DNA of 64,000 nt from contig DASYAD010000066.1 in the NCBI GenBank assembly GCA_036501515.1, forward strand, positions 1-64,000, written 5' to 3'. A model generated the notes under the pieces. The model had not been told where the DNA came from. It saw only the letters and a program-made list of their open reading frames with translations, and searched no databases. The position numbers and the translations under genes were made by a program. Positions 57,538 to 64,000 of the stretch are shown one piece after another (the first letter of the stretch is position 1; every line of letters begins with the position of its first letter). Source of the stretch: Trebonia sp036501515. Lineage in GTDB: Bacteria > Actinomycetota > Actinomycetes > Streptosporangiales > Streptosporangiaceae.

Positions 57538-58572
57538 TTACTGAGCGAGGACCGGGATGATCTGCGGCAGGTCGGCGCTGGTGCGGACGCCGGACGGCGC
57601 CGCACAGACGAACGAGACGGCGTTGACGGCGCGGTTGGCGGTGTAGCCGGGGGTCATCTCGGCCATCTGCTCGACCGGGAACGTGAAACGGATGTCGACG
57701 GCAAGCGGGGCGTCGCCGTTGACCAGGACGTGCCAGCCGTTCTCGCGAACGGTCCAGGCCGGCTCGAGGACGTCCGAGCAGTACCACGTGGCGGTGAAGG
57801 TAATCAGCGGCTCGCCGGCCCGCGACCCGGTGACGGTCATCCGCTGGGCGGCCACCGTGCCCGCGTCCAGGGTGCCGGCCGCGATCGTCAGCTTCTCCGG
57901 GGTGACCGCCACCTCGCCGGTGGAGGTGACCTCGTCAAGCGGCAGCCCGAGCGACTCGGCCAGCAGGCGCAGCGACGGGCCGAACGCGTAGGCGCCGTAG
58001 CCGAACCGCTCCGGCGGAAACTCGGATGCCGGCCGCCCGTAGCCCATGAGGTTGAAGATCATGTCGGGCGAGTCGCGGCTCGACATGTCGGCGTACTCGT
58101 TGATCTGGACGGAATCGAGACGGCGCTGGATCGAGGCCAGCACCAGCGGAAGCGCCTCGGTGATGAACCCGGGGCTCGACCCCGTGCTGTGGATGGATGT
58201 GCCGCCCTCGGCGCAGGCCGCCTCGACGCGGGCCAGGTCGGCCGGGAGCATGCTGCCCGGGTGGTGAAATTCTCCGCGGGTGGTGACGATGTTCGCGCCG
58301 GCCGCGAGGATGGCGCACACCTGGTCGAGGTCGCAGACGGCAGGCATGTAGAGCACGCAGTCGGCGCCGAGCGCGATGATCTCGCTGATGTCAGAAGTGG
58401 CCGTCACCCCGGTCGGCGGGAGGCCGCACAGGTCGCCCGCGTCCCGGCCGGCCTTGTCGGCTGAGGTGACGTAGACGCCGGCCAGCGAGAGACCGGGATG
58501 CTCGATGACGTGCCGCAGCGAGCGGGTGCCGATGTTCCCTGTGGCCCACTGCACGACGCGTAGCTCGGTCAT
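57538..58572 (-). CDS. NAD(P)H-dependent amine-dehydrogenase/dihydrodipicolinate-reductase-like protein
   Basis: A 344-residue Rossmann protein with VVQWATGNIGTRSLRHVIEH at the N terminus and SPGFITEALPLVLASIQRRL in the middle. This is the 2,4-diaminopentanoate-dehydrogenase-like group, widely annotated from dihydrodipicolinate reductase. Many copies occur in actinobacterial steroid and lipid clusters, where the reaction is unknown. ATG at 58572 overlaps the hydratase stop (ATGA), so it closes the ligase-dehydrogenase unit. Confidence 0.85.
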   Translation of the reverse strand: MTELRVVQWATGNIGTRSLRHVIEHPGLSLAGVYVTSADKAGRDAGDLCGLPPTGVTATSDISEIIALGADCVLYMPAVCDLDQVCAILAAGANIVTTRGEFHHPGSMLPADLARVEAACAEGGTSIHSTGSSPGFITEALPLVLASIQRRLDSVQINEYADMSSRDSPDMIFNLMGYGRPASEFPPERFGYGAYAFGPSLRLLAESLGLPLDEVTSTGEVAVTPEKLTIAAGTLDAGTVAAQRMTVTGSRAGEPLITFTATWYCSDVLEPAWTVRENGWHVLVNGDAPLAVDIRFTFPVEQMAEMTPGYTANRAVNAVSFVCAAPSGVRTSADLPQIIPVLAQ

Positions 58573-59345
58573 GATTTCTTCTCCTCGTTGAGCTTGGTGA
58601 TCGTCTGGCGGAAGTCGTCGGTGACGAAGGAGGCCTCCTCCGCGGTCATGGCGAAGTCGATGGTCGCCAGCACGGCCCGCTCCAGGTGCAGGTTGAGGAT
58701 GCGCTTGGTGGACTCGGCCGCCTGGCGCGGCAGCCCCGCGATCCGCTTCGCGCAGGCCAGGGCCTCGGCCAGCGGGTCGTCGGCCACGTGGCTGGCCAGG
58801 CCCATCTCTACCGCGCGGGCGGCCGGGATGCGGGCGCCGGTCAGCGCGTACTCCTTCGCCCAGAGCAGGCTGGTGTGCAGCGGCCAGGTCAGCGGGCCGC
58901 CGTCGGCGGCGACCAGGCCGATGAGCACGTGCGGGTCGGCCAGGTAGGCGCCCGGTGCTATGTAGACGAGGTCGGAGAGCGCGGCCAGGCTGCAGCCGAG
59001 GCCGACCGCGGGGCCGTTGACGGCGGCGACGACAGGGACGCGGCAGCGGGCCATGCCGAGAACCAGGTCGCGGCCGTGCGCGATGGTCCTGGCGCGGAGC
59101 ACCGGGTCGCGGCTCAGCTGTTCCAGGTACCCGAGGTCGCCGCCCGCGCAGAAGCCGCGGCCCGCGCCCGTCAGCACCGCGCAACGGGCGTCGTGGTCTT
59201 CCGCCAGCCGCGGCCAGAGCCGGGCCAGCCCCGTGTGCAGTGCGTCGTTGACCGCGTTGAACGCCGCCGGGCGGTTCAGCGTGATGATCCGCAGCGGGCC
59301 GTCCGCCGTCACCTGGATCTCGTCAGGCATTCCGTACAAGGTCAC
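58569..59345 (-). CDS. Enoyl-CoA hydratase/isomerase family protein
   Basis: A 258-residue crotonase-fold protein. The oxyanion segments are GFCAGGDLG and NGPAVGLGCSLAALSDLV. The second catalytic region is GLVAADGGPL, where Asp replaces the usual Glu, as in some isomerases. It follows the dehydrogenase pair by 14 bp and overlaps the next gene. It should act on the product of that pair. Confidence 0.9.
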   Translation of the reverse strand: MTLYGMPDEIQVTADGPLRIITLNRPAAFNAVNDALHTGLARLWPRLAEDHDARCAVLTGAGRGFCAGGDLGYLEQLSRDPVLRARTIAHGRDLVLGMARCRVPVVAAVNGPAVGLGCSLAALSDLVYIAPGAYLADPHVLIGLVAADGGPLTWPLHTSLLWAKEYALTGARIPAARAVEMGLASHVADDPLAEALACAKRIAGLPRQAAESTKRILNLHLERAVLATIDFAMTAEEASFVTDDFRQTITKLNEEKKS

Positions 59346-59359
59346 GTCAGGCTCCCGGT

Positions 59360-60445
59360 TCAGCCAAGGCCGAGGATGCGCGCGGCGATGATGTTCTTCT
59401 GGATCTGCGAGGTGCCGCCCATGACCGACTGAGCCCGGCTGTACAGGTACTCCGACAAGGCCCCGGCATCCCCGGTACCGGCTACGGCGAGGGCCGCATG
59501 CCCGACCGCCTGCTCGGTCCAGGTCATCAGCAACTTGTCGAGCGACCCGTCGGAGTTGTGGGTCATGCCGTCAAGCTGTTCCGACAGCCGGCGCCTGACG
59601 TGCGCGTAAAGCATCTGCGTCTGCACGTGCGCCCACGCCAGCTCGGCCGGCGTCGACCCTTCGGTCTGGGCCGCCAGCGCACGGACGGTCTTCCCGTACC
59701 TGGCGGTAAAGCCGAGGGTTGACGGCTCGCGCTCGTGCGCGACAACGGTCATCGCCAGCGCCCAGCCCTCCCCTGGCGCGCCGACCATGTTGGCCGCGGG
59801 TACCCGGGCGCCGTCGAACCGCACCTGGCCGAACTCGGTGGTCACGCCGCTGATCATCCGCAACGGGCGCTGCTCTACGCCTGCCTGGTGCATCGACACG
59901 ACGAAGCCGGAGATGCCCTTGTGGCGCGGCGCTCCCTGGTCGGTCCTGGCCAGCAGCAGGCACCAGTCGGCTACGTCGGAGTAGCTGGTCCAGATCTTGT
60001 GCCCGCTGATCACGTACTCGTCTCCGTCGGGCACGGCCGCCGTGGTCAGCGCGGCCAGGTCGGACCCGGCGGCGGGCTCGGAGAAGCCCTGGCACCAGCG
60101 CTCGGTCCCGTTGATCATGCCGGGCAGGAAACGGCGCCGCAGCTCCTCGCTGCCGTGCCGGCCGAGCCCGGTCACCAGGTAGCCGAGCGACGGCCGGGGC
60201 GGCGCGCCGGCCAGCGCCAGCTCCTCGTCGAGTATCACGTCGTACACCGGCGGCAGATCGCGGCCGCCGTACGACGCCGGCCAGGACAGCCCGAAGAACC
60301 CCGCCTCGTACAGCGCCCGGTGCCACTCGCCGTACCGGGTCCAGTACTCGTCGCCCGTCAGCGCGTAGCGCTTCGCGTTGCCTGCCAGCCACGTGCGCAG
60401 CCGGGCACGGAATTCCGCCTCGTCGGCCGAGTCACGGTAATCCAA
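59360..60445 (-). CDS. Acyl-CoA dehydrogenase, large subunit of a heteromeric pair
   Basis: A 361-residue acyl-CoA dehydrogenase with FSEPAAGSDLAAL and SGHKIWTSYSDVA, ending in GGTSQIQKNIIAARILGLG. The usual EGT Glu is Gly. The start is TTG at 60445 with AGAGGAG about 8 nt upstream; it overlaps the end of the small-subunit gene by 14 bp. This is the third large/small pair. Confidence 0.9.
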   Translation of the reverse strand: MDYRDSADEAEFRARLRTWLAGNAKRYALTGDEYWTRYGEWHRALYEAGFFGLSWPASYGGRDLPPVYDVILDEELALAGAPPRPSLGYLVTGLGRHGSEELRRRFLPGMINGTERWCQGFSEPAAGSDLAALTTAAVPDGDEYVISGHKIWTSYSDVADWCLLLARTDQGAPRHKGISGFVVSMHQAGVEQRPLRMISGVTTEFGQVRFDGARVPAANMVGAPGEGWALAMTVVAHEREPSTLGFTARYGKTVRALAAQTEGSTPAELAWAHVQTQMLYAHVRRRLSEQLDGMTHNSDGSLDKLLMTWTEQAVGHAALAVAGTGDAGALSEYLYSRAQSVMGGTSQIQKNIIAARILGLG

Positions 60446-61373
60446 CGTCGATCTCCTCTAGCCGGACCGGGAACAGCTCGGCCGCGACGAGCACCCGCCG
60501 CAGGAACACGTGGGCCAGGCACTCCCACGTGTTACCGATCCCGCCGTGCACCTGGACCGCGGTCTCGCAGACCGTGCGCGCGGCCGTACCGCAGTACACC
60601 TTGGCGATCCGAGCGGCCGCCAGTGCCTCGGGCAGCGGCAGCTCGTCGGACGCCCAGGCCGCGTGGCGCAGGACCGACACCGATCCCTCGATGAGCGCGA
60701 GCCCTTCTGCCAGCGGGTGCGAGACGGCCTGGTAACCGCCGATCAGCCCGCCGTACTGTGACCGCACCTGCGCATAGGAACAGGCCAGCGCGTGCGCGCC
60801 ACGGGCCGCGCCGAGCTGCTCGGCGGCGGTCACGACCAGGGCAAGCGTCCGCCAGCGCGCGGCGTGCGCGGCGGACACCTGCCCGGCGGGCTCCAGCGAG
60901 CCCGCGACCGGTGCGCGGTACCTGGTCAGGTCAGGTCCCGGCCCGGTGGCGCCGAGCGAGCCGCGCAGCAGCTCGGTCCCGTCCAGCGCCAGCGCGGCCG
61001 AACAGCCCCGCGCGTCTACTGCTATCCCGTCGACCGCCAGCGTCGCTCCGCCGTCGGGGAGCGCGGTGGACGGAACCTCAGACCCGGTGCCCGCGGGCTC
61101 GGCGCCCGACAGCAGCGCGTCCGCGAGCAGCGGTCCGAGGAACGGCACGTCCACTAGGCCGCGCGAAAGCTCCTCGGCCACCAGCGCGATCTCGACGCAG
61201 CTGGCCCCGTCGGACCGCAGCGACCGCCAGCCGGCCGCCGCGACCGCCTGCTCAAGCCGCACGAGCCGGTCGGCGTCGTCGAGGTCGAGGACCGAGTGCG
61301 GCCCGAGGTCCGCCGCCAGTTTGGCGGCCGCGTTCCGCAATTCCGCCTGCTCAGCCGACAGCCGCGCGTCCAC
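60432..61373 (-). CDS. Acyl-CoA dehydrogenase, small subunit of a heteromeric pair
   Basis: A 313-residue partner subunit beginning VDARLSAEQAELRNAAAKLA. The C-terminal half is conserved: SYAQVRSQYGGLIGGYQAVS and VQVHGGIGNTWECLAHVFLR. GTG at 61373 is chosen over ATG 61412 because GAGGAGG lies 7-8 nt upstream and it gives the family N terminus. It overlaps the ligase stop by 23 bp. It has an eroded FAD region compared with homotetrameric enzymes. Confidence 0.88.
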   Translation of the reverse strand: MDARLSAEQAELRNAAAKLAADLGPHSVLDLDDADRLVRLEQAVAAAGWRSLRSDGASCVEIALVAEELSRGLVDVPFLGPLLADALLSGAEPAGTGSEVPSTALPDGGATLAVDGIAVDARGCSAALALDGTELLRGSLGATGPGPDLTRYRAPVAGSLEPAGQVSAAHAARWRTLALVVTAAEQLGAARGAHALACSYAQVRSQYGGLIGGYQAVSHPLAEGLALIEGSVSVLRHAAWASDELPLPEALAAARIAKVYCGTAARTVCETAVQVHGGIGNTWECLAHVFLRRVLVAAELFPVRLEEIDVGLP

Positions 61374-62952
61374 CGCCCGCCTCCTCGTCGAGGCTTTGCC
61401 CTGCGGGCTCAATGGGAGCAGGGGTGGTGTAGGTGGACGTGGGGGTCGTGGGGTTAGCGGTGGAGGCAGGGGTGGATGAGGTGCAGGTGGAGGTGGAGGT
61501 CGGGGTGGTGGAGGTCGGGATGGGCTCGGTGGACCGCTCCTCGATGAACCGCTCCCGCAGCACCCGGCGCAGCGCCTTGCCCGACGGCAGGCGCGGGACA
61601 GCGTCGACCACCAGGACTTCGCGCGGCTTCTTGTAGGACGCCAGCCGGTCGGCCACGTACGCGGTCAGCGACGCGGGCGCGGGGGCGTCGGCGGGCCATC
61701 CGTCGAGCACGACGGCGGCGATGATGGACTCGCCGTGCGCCGGGTCGGGGACACCGAACACCGCCGCGTCGGTCACCGCGGGATGGCCGAGCAGCACCCG
61801 CTCCACCTCGGCGGGCGCCACCTGGAAGCCGCGGACCTTGATCATTTCCTTGGAGCGGTCGGTGAGGTGCAGCCAGCCCTCGGGCTCGACGTAGCCGACG
61901 TCGCCCGTCCGGTACCAGCTGCCGTCCATCGACGCCGCCGTTTCCCCGGCCGGCAGGTAGCCGGCCATCAGCGACGGCGACCTGAGCTGGATCTCGCCGG
62001 TCTCGAGCGGGCCGAGCTCAGCCCCGGTTTCCAGCGACACGATCCGCAGCAGCACCCCGGGCACCGGCTTGCCCACGGAGTCCAGCCGGGCCGCCTGGAC
62101 CGGGTTGCAGGCGATCACCGGCAGCTCGCTGGCGCCGTAGGCCGGCACCCAGGGAACCCCGGACCGGCGGGTCACCGTCTGCGCGACGCTGGGCGTCACC
62201 GGGGTCGCGCCCCACATGATGAACCGGAGCGATGACAAGTCGTAGGACTCGAGCGACGGATGGCCGGCCAGCGCGAGGGCGATCGGCGCGACCGCCATCT
62301 CCACCGTGATCTTGTCCTGCTGTATGCAGGCCAGCATCCGGTCGAGGCTGAACCGGGGGTGCAGCCGCATCCAGATGCCGAGCTCGAGCGCGGTGGCGAT
62401 GTTCAGCAGCCCGAGGATGTGCGACGGCGGCGTGGTGACCTGTATCCGGTCGGCGCTGGTGAGCTCGAGCGCGTCGCGCCAGTGGACCACCGCCGCCCGC
62501 AGCGACCCGTGGGTGTGCCGCACCGCCTTCGGCAGCCCGGTCGTGCCGGAGCTGAACACCAGCACGGCCTCCGCCGCCGGGTCGGGCGCGGGACCGGAGT
62601 AGGCCGCCGGCTCGATCGGGTCGTCCAGGCTCAGCGTCGGCAGCAGTCCGGCGAGCACCGGGTGATCGCCGACGCCGTAGCGCGGAGCGGTGATCACCAC
62701 CGCGTGCGCGGCGTCGGCCTGCTTCCAGGCCGGGCTGAACAGCACCACGGCCGCGCCGAGGCGCCAGATCGCCTTGACCGCCACCACCCACTCGGGCCGG
62801 TTGGAGCTCATCAGCGCGACCCGGTCCCCCGGCCGCACCCCGCGCCGGGAAAGCTCGGCGGCCAGCCCGCCGGCTAGCGCGTCGAGGCGGTCGTAGGTGT
62901 ACTCAGCGTCCTCGAAGGCAAGCGCGACCCGCTCACCGGAAACTGCGGTCAT
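61351..62952 (-). CDS. AMP-dependent acyl-CoA ligase with repeat-rich tail
   Basis: A 533-residue adenylate-forming ligase. Motifs are VFSSGTTGLPKAV, YGASELPVI, RTGDVGYVEPEG and the C-terminal RLPSGKALRR with catalytic Lys. After this the normal protein would end, but about 55 further residues of Thr, Ser and Pro repeats (for example PTSTTPTSTSTCTSSTPAST) follow. The gene leads a five-gene unit with the third dehydrogenase pair, hydratase and the 57538 gene. GGAGGAACG precedes the ATG. The acid substrate is unknown. Confidence 0.9.
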   Translation of the reverse strand: MTAVSGERVALAFEDAEYTYDRLDALAGGLAAELSRRGVRPGDRVALMSSNRPEWVVAVKAIWRLGAAVVLFSPAWKQADAAHAVVITAPRYGVGDHPVLAGLLPTLSLDDPIEPAAYSGPAPDPAAEAVLVFSSGTTGLPKAVRHTHGSLRAAVVHWRDALELTSADRIQVTTPPSHILGLLNIATALELGIWMRLHPRFSLDRMLACIQQDKITVEMAVAPIALALAGHPSLESYDLSSLRFIMWGATPVTPSVAQTVTRRSGVPWVPAYGASELPVIACNPVQAARLDSVGKPVPGVLLRIVSLETGAELGPLETGEIQLRSPSLMAGYLPAGETAASMDGSWYRTGDVGYVEPEGWLHLTDRSKEMIKVRGFQVAPAEVERVLLGHPAVTDAAVFGVPDPAHGESIIAAVVLDGWPADAPAPASLTAYVADRLASYKKPREVLVVDAVPRLPSGKALRRVLRERFIEERSTEPIPTSTTPTSTSTCTSSTPASTANPTTPTSTYTTPAPIEPAGQSLDEEAGGGRAAVG

Positions 62953-62964
62953 CGTTCCTCCAAG

Positions 62965-63006
62965 GGCGGATAGCCGCGCACGCTGGGCCGTGCGCGACTA
63001 TCCGCC
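62965..63006 (-). terminator. Long hairpin between the LLM gene and the ligase ribosome binding site
   Basis: GGCGGATAG and CTATCCGCC (62965-62973, 62998-63006), with inner arms CGCGCACG and CGTGCGCG, form a 17-bp stem with one mismatch. It lies 51 bp after the LLM stop and 12 bp before the ligase ATG. It is a terminator for the LLM gene and possibly an attenuator for the ligase. Confidence 0.7.
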
Positions 63007-63057
63007 ATTTCTCCTCCGCTGCCGGAAGGGGGGCGGCAGGCGGAGTCCAGGGACACG

Positions 63058-64000
63058 TCATGCGAAATCCGCGGCGAGGGAAGCGAGCAGTTCCCTGGCG
63101 CGCCGCTTAGACGCCAGCAACTCGTCGCGGCCGGCGCCGATCGGTAGCAGCCGGACCGACAGGTCGGTGGCTCCCGCGTCGGCGAACTGCCTGAAGCGGG
63201 CAGCGATCGCCGCCTCGTCACCGACCGCGAGCAGCCCGCCGACGTCCCTGATGTCGCCGTGCTCAAGCAGCCGCTGGTAGTTCGGGGAGAACTCGGCCTC
63301 GGCAAGCAGCCGGTTAGCCCGCTCGCGGGCCTCGTCGACCTGGGCCGCCGTGCACAGGGTGACCGGGATGCCAGCCACCACCCGGGGGGCCTGGCGGCCG
63401 GCGCTCGCGGCGGCCTTGGTGATCTTCGGGGCGATGTGCTCGCCGATCGCGCGCTCGTCAGCCATCCACAGCACGGTGCCGTCGGCCCGCTCGCCCGCGA
63501 TCCGCAGCATGACCGGGCCGAGCGCGGAAACGAGGACCGGCACCGGCGCGACGGGACTGACATCGAACGGGTTGTGCACGGTGAACGACTCGTTCTCGAC
63601 GTCGATCCGGCCGAGCCCCGGGCCGGATGCCCGGGCCGTCGCCTGCCACGCGGCGTCGAGCACCTCCAGGTAGTCGCGGGTGTAGGCGGCCGGCTTGGCG
63701 TACGGCAGGCCAAGCATGTCGGTGACGATCCAGTGGTGCGACGGCCCGACGCCGAGCGTCAGCCGGCCGCCGGAGATCGCCTGCGCGGACAGTGCCTGCC
63801 GTGCCAGGGCCACCGGGTGCTGCGGCTGCAGCGGCACGACCGCGGTGCCGAGCTCGATCCTGGTGGTGTGCGCCGCCAGCAGCGCCACGCACTGCAGGGC
63901 GTCCATGTCGTTGGGAATCTGCGGGATCCAGGCGGTGCGCAGCCCGGCGGCGTCGGCCCAGGCGATGTCGTCGAGCATGCGAGCGACCTTGCGGGCGGTG
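63058..64000 (-). CDS. LLM-class F420-dependent oxidoreductase (partial, 5' end beyond window)
   Basis: At least 313 residues of a luciferase-like monooxygenase-fold protein, probably using coenzyme F420: WADAAGLRTAWIPQ, then IELGTAVVPLQPQHPVALAR, GRLTLGVGPSHHW and PVPVLVSALGPVML. An ATG at 63978 exists, but the frame stays open to the window edge and the first beta strand of the fold lies before that ATG, so the true start is probably outside. It may oxidise or reduce a ketone or alcohol in the pathway. It is not in the same unit as the ligase if the hairpin acts as terminator. Confidence 0.88.
   Translation of the reverse strand, partial: TARKVARMLDDIAWADAAGLRTAWIPQIPNDMDALQCVALLAAHTTRIELGTAVVPLQPQHPVALARQALSAQAISGGRLTLGVGPSHHWIVTDMLGLPYAKPAAYTRDYLEVLDAAWQATARASGPGLGRIDVENESFTVHNPFDVSPVAPVPVLVSALGPVMLRIAGERADGTVLWMADERAIGEHIAPKITKAAASAGRQAPRVVAGIPVTLCTAAQVDEARERANRLLAEAEFSPNYQRLLEHGDIRDVGGLLAVGDEAAIAARFRQFADAGATDLSVRLLPIGAGRDELLASKRRARELLASLAADFA

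Overview
This is a 64 kb, very GC-rich stretch from an actinobacterium. The family content supports that placement: two mycofactocin-type short-chain dehydrogenases, an F420-type luciferase-like oxidoreductase, a mycothiol-type (TIGR03086) DinB-like protein, a Streptomyces-style conservon, a DUF222/HNH endonuclease, and a short Erm methyltransferase that matches my memory of mycobacterial Erm(37). Genus cannot be decided from the sequence. No rRNA, tRNA, CRISPR array, intact insertion sequence or origin was seen.

Layout. 1-2.5 kb: two paralogous RsbW-like kinases with duplicated upstream palindromes, then a DedA membrane protein and an aldehyde dehydrogenase remnant. 2.7-7.2 kb: a laccase-domain PgeF/YfiH protein, two TetR regulators, small unknowns and a TesB-like thioesterase. 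7.3-15.5 kb: acyl-CoA ligase, amidohydrolase, family III CoA-transferase, aldehyde dehydrogenase, a DUF35-thiolase fusion and a hydrolase. 15.5-22.1 kb: TetR, P450, a three-subunit molybdenum hydroxylase and a mycofactocin-type SDR. 22.2-23.3 kb: a scar with two broken or chimeric genes. 23.4-28.5 kb: second mycofactocin-type SDR, 3Fe-4S ferredoxin, P450, DoxX, esterase, lipoprotein. 28.6-31.9 kb: a three-gene conservon without its GTPase. 32-51 kb: heteromeric acyl-CoA dehydrogenase pairs, enoyl-CoA hydratases, 3-hydroxyisobutyrate-dehydrogenase-like enzymes, a Liv-type ABC importer, CoA-transferase, amidohydrolases. 51-55 kb: HNH endonuclease, 23-bp minisatellite, MarR, TIGR03086 protein, Erm. 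55-64 kb: thiolase, SDR, a third acyl-CoA dehydrogenase pair, acyl-CoA ligase and an LLM oxidoreductase cut by the window edge.

How it fits together. Uptake (ABC importer), hydroxylation (P450s, molybdenum hydroxylase), alcohol and aldehyde oxidation (SDRs, ALDH), CoA activation (two ligases, two CoA-transferases) and beta-oxidation with C-C cleavage (six or seven acyl-CoA dehydrogenase subunits, three hydratases, thiolase, DUF35-thiolase fusion) look like a catabolic island for a hydrophobic, probably cyclic or branched substrate such as a steroid or terpenoid side chain. The substrate is an inference; no ring-cleavage signature gene is present.

The strongest undescribed signal is a recurrent operator, GAGAAT-N3-ATTCTC. 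It occurs as perfect or near-perfect copies in front of at least eight transcription units spread from 6.4 to 56.6 kb, with weaker copies in front of two more. It ties the units into one putative regulon. A TetR gene (5664-6350), whose stop codon lies inside a 43-bp perfect palindrome containing this core, is the best candidate regulator.
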